A stretch of 59,123 nt of DNA from a bacterium (GTDB lineage: Bacteria > Electryoneota > Electryoneia > Electryoneales > Electryoneaceae): assembly GCA_020444425.1 (NCBI GenBank), contig JAHLLB010000030.1, positions 1-59,123 of the forward strand, written 5' to 3'. Positions within the stretch are counted from its first letter, which is position 1, and every line of letters begins with the position of its first letter. The translations under genes and the position numbers were made by a program. A model generated the notes under the pieces. That model was not told the origin of the DNA, made no database searches, and saw nothing but the letters and a program-made list of their open reading frames with translations. This document shows, piece by piece, positions 44,198 to 51,752 of this stretch.

Positions 44198-45730
44198 TCA
44201 ATCATCCTTGCCGGGCTGGTAACTCTTCTTGATCATCGCCTCGATGGTCTGCTTCGGTTCCTGCAGCAGCGTCTTGGATACCCGAACCTGTTCCTGGTTC
44301 AGCAGATTGAACGCGTAGTGCAGCGGTGCGAACGTCTTCAGCAGCACCTCGCCCGGCGTCCGGTTGACACGATTCGCTTCCTCGCTGAGCCACTTCTTCG
44401 CGGCGGTGGTCGGTGACAGGATAATGCCGGTCTGTTCCTTGAATTCGAGCACGGCGTCACGCACCGTCGCGTTAAACACCAGCTCCGCACACACCTGTTT
44501 CGGATTCTTCACCGCATCTTCGGTCAACGTGAACTCGCGCACACTTGTGGACGGCAGGTGCTTTTCGAACGTGATCAACGCCCGTTCCGCCGCACGGGTC
44601 AGTCCGCGTGCGCCGGTTTTCTCGTCGTATGCCTGCCGTGCGATCAATTGCAGTGCTTCATCCTCGAAGTTCAGCTCGATGCCATATGCCGCGAAGTCAC
44701 GGATCTTGCCCTGCGTGACAGCGTTGAAGTCGTTGGAGAGGATCTCGTACAGCCCCTCCGTGTTCAAATCTTCCAGCCGTGCGAGTACCGGCAGGCGGCC
44801 AATGAATTCCGACTCGAAGCCGTAGTCGATCAAGTCTTGTGTGGTGACAAAGCTGAGCAGGTCGTCACGATGCTTCACTTGAGTGTCGACATCGCCGCCG
44901 AAACCGATCGGCTGACGGTTCATCCGTCGTTTCACAATGTCGTCGAGTCCGTTGAACGCGCCGCTGACGATGAACAGGATGTTGCGGGTGTTGACCTTCT
45001 CGCGGGGTGCCTTGCCGGTGCGTTGCGCTTCCATCACCGCTTCCATCTGCGAGGCCAGGTCGTGCGGGACACGCAGTTCGACGTCAGTTTCTTCCATCAG
45101 CTTGAGCAGGTTACGTTGCACGCCGGAGCGGCTGACATCCGGCCCGGCCAACCCCTGGCTCGCCGCGATCTTGTCAATCTCGTCGATGTAGATGATGCCA
45201 TATTCGGCCTGCTTGATGTTGCCGCCGGCTGAGCGCACCAGGTCACGGACCATATCCTCGACATCACCGCCGACATACCCCGTTTCGCTGAACTTGGTCG
45301 CGTCACCCTTGACGAACGGCACGCCCAGCCGGTCGGCGATCAGCTTGATGATGTACGTCTTGCCGACACCAGTCGGCCCGATCATCAACACGTTCGGCTT
45401 GATCTGTCCGGGAATCCGCTTCCACGTTTTGCCTTCTTCCCGTTCCCAGCGCATGCGGTTGAAGTGCGTCGCGACCTTGGTCGCCAGCACCTCGATCGCG
45501 TCCTCCTGCCGGACGACATACTCCTTGAGGTATTCTTCCAGTTCACGCGGGGTCATGTCGAAGTCGATCACGATCTCCTCGTCGTCCTTCGGCGTGCTTT
45601 CCATTTCCTTTGTGCCGAGCGTATCGACTTCGGCGTGGACCGCATCCGCGCCATATTTGTCCTTGAGGAAATTCTGGATATCCCGCTGTAGTTCTTCGGG
45701 AGAGGGTTGCTTTGCAAAATTCTCGGTCAT
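44198..45730 (-). CDS. ClpX-like AAA+ ATPase without the zinc-binding domain
   Basis: 510 residues. AAA+ core like ClpX: Walker A GPTGVGKT (118-125), substrate pore loop GYVG (151-154, in KFSETGYVGGDVEDM), Walker B IIYIDEID (179-186), sensor 1 ILFIVSGAFNGLDD, arginine finger in FIGRLPV, and GARGL sensor 2. The loop PIGFGGD (274-280) contains the IGF tripeptide by which ClpX docks on ClpP. The usual N-terminal four-cysteine zinc domain is replaced by about 60 acidic residues, and about 95 extra C-terminal residues follow the small domain. Probably an unfoldase for ClpP with altered substrate choice; AAGGA upstream of the ATG. Confidence 0.85.
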   Translation of the reverse strand: MTENFAKQPSPEELQRDIQNFLKDKYGADAVHAEVDTLGTKEMESTPKDDEEIVIDFDMTPRELEEYLKEYVVRQEDAIEVLATKVATHFNRMRWEREEGKTWKRIPGQIKPNVLMIGPTGVGKTYIIKLIADRLGVPFVKGDATKFSETGYVGGDVEDMVRDLVRSAGGNIKQAEYGIIYIDEIDKIAASQGLAGPDVSRSGVQRNLLKLMEETDVELRVPHDLASQMEAVMEAQRTGKAPREKVNTRNILFIVSGAFNGLDDIVKRRMNRQPIGFGGDVDTQVKHRDDLLSFVTTQDLIDYGFESEFIGRLPVLARLEDLNTEGLYEILSNDFNAVTQGKIRDFAAYGIELNFEDEALQLIARQAYDEKTGARGLTRAAERALITFEKHLPSTSVREFTLTEDAVKNPKQVCAELVFNATVRDAVLEFKEQTGIILSPTTAAKKWLSEEANRVNRTPGEVLLKTFAPLHYAFNLLNQEQVRVSKTLLQEPKQTIEAMIKKSYQPGKDD

Positions 45731-46106
45731 CGGAGATCCTTGTCGTCATGATGAGGCGTCTGCCTGGCACCTGCCACACAGCTGCCAGGCTGGCGCGAAT
45801 GAGCTGCCGGGTATCGCTTTCACGCGGCAGGACGAGTCAGAGTTGCCACGTGTCCGTTGGTCACGCTTCCCTTCCGGGAGCAACACCCGCCAGGCTTACG
45901 GAGGGACGATCTACCTGTGATTCCACACCTTGCAGTGTGGCGTTTCCATGAGCCCGTTGAGCTCGGAAAGATTGCCCTTGCTTCGTACCCGTGAGCTTGG
46001 GTAGCTTTGCAGAGCAAAAAACAGGCCAGACACCAAAATGTGATACGACGCGGGATCTTCGCGGTCCCGATACGCGTATACACCGGGGAACCCGGAGGGC
46101 GAAAGA
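45731..46106. other. Structured non-coding region between clpX-like and kdsC
   Basis: 376 bp, no gene. Several potential hairpins in a row: TGCCTGGCA/TGCCAGGC near 45760, CTGCCG/CGGCAG near 45805-45835, CCACAC/GTGTGG (45923-45928/45935-45940), GGGATC/GGTCCC near 46050. The divergent promoters must lie here. I looked for RNase P, SRP, tmRNA and tRNA signatures and saw none. GGAGGGCGAAAGA precedes the kdsC GTG. Confidence 0.45.
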
Positions 46107-46667
46107 GTGGGACTTACCGTTCGTGACGAAACGGTTCTGGAGAAACTGAAAACGATCCGGCTTGTCATATTTGATGTGGACGGTGTCATGACCGATGGCA
46201 GCGCGTACTTCAACGAAAACGGCATGTCGATGAAAGCGTTTTCGATGCGGGACGGCTTCGGATTCGTCATGGGCAAGTTCGCCGGCCTCGAGTTCGCGGT
46301 GATCACAGGCAATGTCGTCGATCTGCTGAAACGCCGGTTGGAAAAGTTCAAGATTGACCGCATCAAGGGCGGCCATTTCCGTAAGACAGGTTTCCTGCAG
46401 GAAATCCTCGATGAAACCGGCATCCCGGCGGAAGAAACGGTTTACATCGGAGACGACCTGTTCGATATCCCGGTGCTGAAACGCGTAGGCGTCTCGATGG
46501 CACCAAACGACGCCCACGAAGATGTACAGGCGATGGTGGACGCTGTCATCGAAACACCCGGCGGACGCGGAGTCATCCGTGACGCCGTCGAAGCGATTGT
46601 CAGGGCGCAGGGCAAGTACCAGGCTGTCCTCGACAGCATTGAAAACGACACAGCGGGAGGGTTGTAA
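46107..46667 (+). CDS. kdsC: 3-deoxy-D-manno-octulosonate-8-phosphate phosphatase (KdsC-like HAD)
   Basis: 186 residues from GTG 46107 (GGAGG 8 bp upstream). HAD motif I VIFDVDGVMTDGS (20-32, Asp23/Asp25), motif II-like FAVITGN, conserved Lys in RIKGGHFRKTGFL, motif III/IV YIGDDLFDIPVLKRVGVSMAPNDAH. This C0-type HAD removes phosphate from KDO-8-phosphate in lipopolysaccharide core synthesis; YrbI-type sugar-nucleotide phosphatases look alike. The gene order kdsC-lptC-lptA-lptB-rpoN, known from many Gram-negatives, supports the call. Very close to the next gene (3 bp if the CTG start is right). Confidence 0.9.
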   Translation: MGLTVRDETVLEKLKTIRLVIFDVDGVMTDGSAYFNENGMSMKAFSMRDGFGFVMGKFAGLEFAVITGNVVDLLKRRLEKFKIDRIKGGHFRKTGFLQEILDETGIPAEETVYIGDDLFDIPVLKRVGVSMAPNDAHEDVQAMVDAVIETPGGRGVIRDAVEAIVRAQGKYQAVLDSIENDTAGGL

Positions 46668-46670
46668 CTC

Positions 46671-47501
46671 CTGAACCGAATCATCCTGCACACCATCCCC
46701 CTTTTGCTGGCGCTGATGGTCGCGCTCAACGGTTGCGTGGATGTCGAGACCGGCACCGAACTGGCGGAGGATGAACTCCGTTTCGGACTGCCGTCGCAGG
46801 AATTCGAGGATGTGACCCTGACCCATTCCAACGCTGGCGAAAAACTGTTCAAGATGACCGCGCCGCACCTCGACCGCTACGACCGCAAGGACAAGGCGAT
46901 TTTCTACGGCGGCATCGAAGTCTTTTTCTACGAGGATGGTGTCCAGTCCAGCCACCTCACCGCCGACAGCGGACAGGTGCTGGAGGATGGCGAACAATTG
47001 GTTGCCATCGGTAACGTGGTTGTCACCACCGACACCGGCACCACCATTCTCACCCCGCGTCTGCGTTGGGAACGTGACAGCAAACTGATCACCAACGATA
47101 CCACTGTCACCATCATCACCGACTACGACACGTTGAACGGCACCGGCCTGGTCGCGACGGACGACCTCAAAATGAAACGTATCCTCAATCCGACCGGCAT
47201 CAGCCATCGCAATTCCGAGGGCGACGGTTCACGTGGCGGGATGCTGCTGTCGCCCGCACGGCCCGGCGAGGAAGCGAAAGCCGATTCCGCGCTGGAAGCC
47301 TCACGCCAACGTGGCCAGCACCGCCCGTTGTCCGAAACCATGTCCGTTGTTGGACCCAGCGGCGACGGTGACGAGGATTCCACTGCCACGCCTTCCGCGT
47401 CGCCGTTTGGGAAACGGTTTGAAACGTCGCCCGTCGACTCCGTCGCCACCGATTCCACCACCGCCGACACCACCGCGACGAGCGGGGGAGGTGGGTCATG
47501 A
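46671..47501 (+). CDS. lptC: LPS-export protein LptC-like lipoprotein, probable CTG start
   Basis: With a CTG start at 46671 the protein has 276 residues and begins MNRIILHTIP then LLLALMVALNGC, a good lipoprotein signal with Cys22; GGGAGGG lies 9 bp before this codon. The first ordinary start in frame (TTG 46704) would leave no basic n-region and no well-placed ribosome site. Residues about 45-190 form the LptC/OstA beta-jellyroll (FEDVTLTHSNAGEKLFKMTAPHLDRYD, IEVFFYEDGVQSSHLTADSGQV). The last 90 residues are a low-complexity Ser/Thr/Asp tail. Receives LPS from the LptBFG transporter and passes it to LptA. ATGA overlap with the next gene. Confidence 0.82.
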   Translation: MNRIILHTIPLLLALMVALNGCVDVETGTELAEDELRFGLPSQEFEDVTLTHSNAGEKLFKMTAPHLDRYDRKDKAIFYGGIEVFFYEDGVQSSHLTADSGQVLEDGEQLVAIGNVVVTTDTGTTILTPRLRWERDSKLITNDTTVTIITDYDTLNGTGLVATDDLKMKRILNPTGISHRNSEGDGSRGGMLLSPARPGEEAKADSALEASRQRGQHRPLSETMSVVGPSGDGDEDSTATPSASPFGKRFETSPVDSVATDSTTADTTATSGGGGS

Positions 47502-48775
47502 GAATCCCGCGCCTGCTCGCGATACTCGTGTTGCCGCTCGCCATCCTGTTTACCACGGCGGTTGGTCAGGACAGCACCGGAACGAAGGAAGCTGACCCGG
47601 GGATGATGGCCCGGGCGAAAGCAATCGCACAAAAACGCGCGGAAGAGAAACGGCTTCGGCAGCAAATGGTGTCGGACTCTGTCGTATCCGGACAGAATCG
47701 CGTGGACGACCGCGGCGACTGGCACGGCCAGGGCCGTGACACAGGCGGCGCAATCATTCTTGACCGGGCTGGCGAACTACGGCAGATCGAGGACGCACGC
47801 GGCGAAGAGATCGTCCTGCTCGAGAACAACGTCAAGATCATCCAGGACAGCATGACCACCTGGTGCGACTGGGCACGCCACCGTCGCCAGCAGGGCCTGC
47901 TCGAGCTGTACGGTGATGTTGTCATGATCGACCCGGAACGCAGCCTCAAAGCGGACGAGGTCTTCTACTACGAGAACAACCGCCGCAGCATCGCACGCGG
48001 CAACGTCATCCTCGAACGCGATTCCGTCATCATGTACTGCGAACAGGCACAGTATGACGAAGTCAGCGACGTGGCCACCTTCGACCGTAACGTCATCGGA
48101 CGTGACCTGCGCCGCAAGATCGTTATCACCGGCGACAACGGGACCTACGACACCGAACGCCAGTTCGCCCGTATTCCAACTGATCCGATCCTGATCCAGA
48201 TCGACAGCCTCGATCAGGAAGAAGCGCGGGTGGTTGGCGAATACATGGAGTACGACGCGTTGAACGGGCTCGCGTTGGCCCGGGAAAATGTCAAGATCAC
48301 CTGGCATGACGTCGAGGGCTGGGGGGACGAACTGTTCTTCTACCCCGATTCCAACCTCGCGCTGTTGGTCGGCGAACCCCGCATCCTGCACATCCGAGAC
48401 GAAGTCCTCGGCGACTCAATCTGGATGTACATGCGCGAGGGCACGTTGGATTCCGCCGTCGTCAAGGGTAACGCCGTCGCCTACACACCGTCTGACAGCA
48501 TCGAGACCGCCCCACGATCCTCCTTGCGTGGCAAACGGATCGTGCTCACCTTCACTGAAGGCGAGATCAGCCAGATGGCCAGTTACGGCCAGGCAGTCGG
48601 CATCTATCACGTTTTCCAGGACGGCGTCGATCAGGGATCAAACCAGGTCAGCGGCGATCATGTCGAGCTGAACATCGAAGAGAACAACTTGCAGAGCGTG
48701 CGTGTCGTGGGTGGCACCGAAGGCACCTTCTACCCGCCGCACCTCGCTGGAAAGCTGCGCAATGAACGACCATAA
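47498..48775 (+). CDS. OstA/LptA-like LPS-transport periplasmic protein
   Basis: 425 residues, longer than E. coli LptA, as in the OstA-like proteins of FCB bacteria. Signal peptide about 1-23 (ends VGQ), a charged linker to about 90, then two or more OstA-type repeats: [74 protein letters not shown]. Expected to bridge LptC and LptD in the periplasm, guiding lipid A along its beta-jellyroll. Starts inside the lptC stop and ends 14 bp inside lptB, so the three are tightly coupled. Confidence 0.83.
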   Translation: MRIPRLLAILVLPLAILFTTAVGQDSTGTKEADPGMMARAKAIAQKRAEEKRLRQQMVSDSVVSGQNRVDDRGDWHGQGRDTGGAIILDRAGELRQIEDARGEEIVLLENNVKIIQDSMTTWCDWARHRRQQGLLELYGDVVMIDPERSLKADEVFYYENNRRSIARGNVILERDSVIMYCEQAQYDEVSDVATFDRNVIGRDLRRKIVITGDNGTYDTERQFARIPTDPILIQIDSLDQEEARVVGEYMEYDALNGLALARENVKITWHDVEGWGDELFFYPDSNLALLVGEPRILHIRDEVLGDSIWMYMREGTLDSAVVKGNAVAYTPSDSIETAPRSSLRGKRIVLTFTEGEISQMASYGQAVGIYHVFQDGVDQGSNQVSGDHVELNIEENNLQSVRVVGGTEGTFYPPHLAGKLRNERP

Positions 48776-49526
48776 ACAGGGTACAACACGCAGCCGCCTG
48801 CGGGCGGAGAACCTCGTCAAGCGATACGGACGCCGGACGGTGGTCAATAACGTCACCATCGAGGTTCAGCAGGAGGAGATCGTCGGTCTGCTCGGCCCGA
48901 ACGGCGCCGGCAAGACCACATCCTTCTACATGACCGTCGGCATGATCCAACCCAACGAGGGCCGCATCCTCTTCGACGACAAGGACATCACGCGGATGAA
49001 GATGTTCCAGCGGGCACGCATGGGCATCGGCTATCTCGCGCAGGAGGCGAGCGTCTTCCGCAAACTGAGCGTCGAGGACAACTTGATGGCCATCGCGCAG
49101 ACCATGCCCATCAGCCGGTCCGACCGCCGCGAGATCGTCGAACGCCTGCTGGAGGAACTGTCGATTACGCACATCCGCAAGAGCAAGGCGTTCAACCTGT
49201 CCGGCGGGGAACGGCGGCGCACCGAAATCGCCCGCTGCCTCGTCACCGATCCCAAGTTCATCCTGCTCGATGAACCGTTCGCCGGGATCGACCCGATTGC
49301 CGTGGCCGACATTCAGGACATCGTGCGCAACCTGATCAAGCGTGGTATCGGCGTACTGATCACCGACCACAACGTGCACGAAACTCTGGCGATCACAGAC
49401 CGGGCGTATTTGCTCTACGAGGGACGCATCCTCAAATCGGGGTCCAGCGAAGAACTGGCCGTCGACCCGGAAGCCCGGAAACTCTACCTCGGCGAGACGT
49501 TTGAACTGAAACGGGCCCAGACTTAG
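48762..49526 (+). CDS. lptB: LPS-export ABC transporter ATPase LptB
   Basis: 254 residues from ATG 48762, overlapping the end of the lptA-like gene. LptB signatures: [36 protein letters not shown] (Walker A 45-53), [24 protein letters not shown], signature [15 protein letters not shown], Walker [14 protein letters not shown], and [20 protein letters not shown]. Powers LptFG (not in window) to lift LPS out of the inner membrane. The close match and the operon context make this a firm call. Confidence 0.95.
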   Translation: MNDHKQGTTRSRLRAENLVKRYGRRTVVNNVTIEVQQEEIVGLLGPNGAGKTTSFYMTVGMIQPNEGRILFDDKDITRMKMFQRARMGIGYLAQEASVFRKLSVEDNLMAIAQTMPISRSDRREIVERLLEELSITHIRKSKAFNLSGGERRRTEIARCLVTDPKFILLDEPFAGIDPIAVADIQDIVRNLIKRGIGVLITDHNVHETLAITDRAYLLYEGRILKSGSSEELAVDPEARKLYLGETFELKRAQT

Positions 49527-49590
49527 CCGTACCTTGAAACGGAGATTTGATAGTTATAATTCTCCCAGAATGTGTTATATTACTGTCATG

Positions 49591-49674
49591 TTTGTCTCGC
49601 GTCTTTGGTCTTTTGTCTCTCGGCAAAGACCACTGAGTACAGACGGCAGACGGCAGACAGCAGACGGCAGATAA
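49591..49674. repeat. Heptad repeat after lptB, 12 units
   Basis: TTTGTCT, CGCGTCT, TTGGTCT, TTTGTCT, CTCGGCA, AAGACCA, CTGAGTA, then CAGACGG-type units: different sequences but one continuous 7-bp phase. Confidence 0.8.
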
Positions 49675-49750
49675 AACACGACCTGCGGGGACGCTGTTCG
49701 TGTCGCGCACGAGCAATCCTGGTTCCCTGGTGGTTTTGAGTCTGTTCCGA

Positions 49751-49778
49751 ACGACTAGAGACTAGAGACCAAAGACAG
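49751..49778. repeat. Heptad repeat, 4 units
   Basis: ACGACTA, GAGACTA, GAGACCA, AAGACAG in exact 7-bp phase, related to the rpoN leader units. Confidence 0.7.
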
Positions 49779-49808
49779 ATCGTTGACAAACCCGGGATCG
49801 CCTGGGGT

Positions 49809-49914
49809 GTCATTCTGAGCGAAGCGAAGAAGGTCCCGTTCTACAGGTAACCAACAAATGTAACCCGTTGATAATCTGGATCTTCTTCACTTCTCTTCGT
49901 TCCGTTCAGAATGA
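49809..49914. repeat. Inverted-repeat element (GTCATTC...GAATGAC), 106 bp
   Basis: Left arm GTCATTCTGAGCGAAGCGAA and on; right arm CTGGATCTTCTTCACTTCTC ending GTTCAGAATGAC. Contains CCGTTGATAATC before the right arm, as in 18819-18940. Confidence 0.8.
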
Positions 49915-49969
49915 CGCGACAGCCGAGATTTCATCGAATTCTGTAGGTTGCTACTTTGTCAGCAGTCTG

Positions 49970-50056
49970 AAAGACCAGAGACGATTTCCCGCAGCCCGTA
50001 GACCGCAGTCCGCAGGCTGTTCCAAGAGACGAAAGACCAGAGACTAGAGACGGACG
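49970..50056. repeat. Heptad repeat forming the rpoN leader
   Basis: Seven units from AAAGACC to GCAGGCT, a 3-bp break, then CCAAGAG, ACGAAAG, ACCAGAG, ACTAGAG and ACGGACG, ending 3 bp before the ATG at 50060. With the arrays above this fills the 533-bp gap between lptB and rpoN; no gene is seen there. Confidence 0.85.
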
Positions 50057-50059
50057 TCC

Positions 50060-51532
50060 ATGCAACTTTCCCAAGTCATCGGCCTCAAGCAGGAGATGGT
50101 CGCTCAACCGCAGCAGATTCTGCGGTCGGAGCTGATCCAGACCCCGCTACTTCAGCTGGAAGCACGCTTCCAGCAGGAGTTCGAGCAGAATCCGCTGCTT
50201 GAAATCGCCGATGAACGGGAACTGGACCAGGTACAGCCGGAAGGGGAGACGCTCGAGTCCAACGCGGTCAAGGAAGCAAAGGAAAATTCCGAGGACCGGG
50301 ATGCGAAGGATGCGGAGTCCGAGGAACGTGAACCCGACTGGGAAGCGTTCTTTGACGATCAGGAGGACGCCCGCGCGGACGACCGCCGCATGTACAAATC
50401 GAACCAGTCCCTCGCCGAAGCGGTCGAAATCCCGCAGGCCGATGTCCAGACCCTCGGCGAAGACCTGATCGAACAGCTGCGGATGGACAAGTTCACCGAC
50501 AAGCAGATGGTGATCGGCGAATACATTGTCGGCAGCCTCGATGTGCGCGGCTACCTGGACGCTCCGCTCGACCTGATCGCCGGCCTCACCGAATCCTCCC
50601 GCGAGGAAGTGGAAACGGTCCTGCACAGTATCCAGCGCTACGAGCCCGCCGGTGTCGCCGCACGTGACCTGCGTGAATGCCTGCTGATCCAGCTGGAGGT
50701 GCGGAAAAAGCAGGACGAGCCCGCGTACCTCATCCTCCGCGACCATTTCGATGAGTTTGTCAACCGTCGCTTCGAACCCATCGCCTCCGCGCTCGGGATC
50801 ACCCCGCAGGATGTGCAACGCGCATTCGAGGTCATCGCGACGCTCAACCCACGTCCGGGCGAAGGTGTCATCGACGAGAAGACGAACTACATCCTCCCGG
50901 ATCTGGTCGTCGAAATCATCCAGCACGACGAGGACGAGGAACCCGAATTTGCCGTCATGCTGAACGATGGCAATATCCCCAGCTTCTACGTCAACGACGA
51001 ACTGAAAAAGCTGATCCTGAAGCGAAACTCCGACAAGGAAGCGCGTGAGTTCGCGATGCGGAAGGCGGAGAGCGCACGCTGGTTCATTAACGCCATCATG
51101 CAACGCCGGACCACCATGCTGCGCACCATGCGCGCAATTGTCGAACGCCAGAAGCCGTGGTTCCTGACCGGCCGGGACGCCGACCTCAAGCCGATGATCC
51201 TGCAGGACATCGCCGAAGACATCAGCATGGACATCTCCACCATCAGCCGCGTCAGCCGCGAGAAATACGTCCAGACCCCGTACGGCGTCCGCGAACTGAA
51301 GTTCTTCTTCAACGACAAGATGACGATGGAATCCGGCGACGACGTTTCCACCCGCGCGATCAAGGAAAAGCTGAAGGAAATCATCGCAGAAGAAAACAAG
51401 ATGAAGCCTTTAAGCGACCAGGCTATCGCCGACCAGTTGAAGACATTCGGCTACGAAATCGCCCGCCGCACCGTCCAGAAATACCGCGAACAACTCAACA
51501 TCCCCGTCAAACGCCTCCGCCGGCAGGTGTAG
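50060..51532 (+). CDS. rpoN: RNA polymerase sigma-54 factor
   Basis: 490 residues. Region I Gln/Leu-rich start (GLKQEMVAQPQQILRSELIQTPLLQL, then FEQNPLLEI), acidic region II (about 55-110), core-binding and HTH regions with DISMDISTISRVSREKYVQTPYGVRELKFFF, and the RpoN box ARRTVQKYRE (468-477) that contacts the -24 element. Directs transcription from -24/-12 promoters together with AAA+ activators. Its place after lptB is the classic Gram-negative order, but a 533-bp repeat-filled gap now separates them, so it may have its own promoter. Confidence 0.96.
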   Translation: MQLSQVIGLKQEMVAQPQQILRSELIQTPLLQLEARFQQEFEQNPLLEIADERELDQVQPEGETLESNAVKEAKENSEDRDAKDAESEEREPDWEAFFDDQEDARADDRRMYKSNQSLAEAVEIPQADVQTLGEDLIEQLRMDKFTDKQMVIGEYIVGSLDVRGYLDAPLDLIAGLTESSREEVETVLHSIQRYEPAGVAARDLRECLLIQLEVRKKQDEPAYLILRDHFDEFVNRRFEPIASALGITPQDVQRAFEVIATLNPRPGEGVIDEKTNYILPDLVVEIIQHDEDEEPEFAVMLNDGNIPSFYVNDELKKLILKRNSDKEAREFAMRKAESARWFINAIMQRRTTMLRTMRAIVERQKPWFLTGRDADLKPMILQDIAEDISMDISTISRVSREKYVQTPYGVRELKFFFNDKMTMESGDDVSTRAIKEKLKEIIAEENKMKPLSDQAIADQLKTFGYEIARRTVQKYREQLNIPVKRLRRQV

Positions 51533-51571
51533 TCACTTGTATCCCGGCAACCCCCGTTGCCCGCTCCCCAT

Positions 51572-51596
51572 ATGGCGCGAACCGCGCCATTTCTTC
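51572..51596 (+). terminator. Rho-independent terminator after rpoN
   Basis: ATGGCGCG (51572-51579), loop AAC, CGCGCCAT (51583-51590), then TTCTTCC. Perfect 8-bp stem. Confidence 0.7.
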
Positions 51597-51752
51597 CGGA
51601 TGTTTGCACTATTTGTTTGCATTCCGTATGCCCCTATTGTATCCTGCGAATAAGCCGTATTCGACGGCTGAGAAGGTCCCAGCAATAGGGCGACCGGGGC
51701 AAAATATTCATATTCATATACATATCGGGAACCACAGAAAGGGGCTCGAAAA

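Noticed and set aside
45731..46106. RNase P RNA, SRP RNA, tmRNA or tRNA in the structured gap
   Set aside because: None of the conserved core sequences of these RNAs is visible on either strand.
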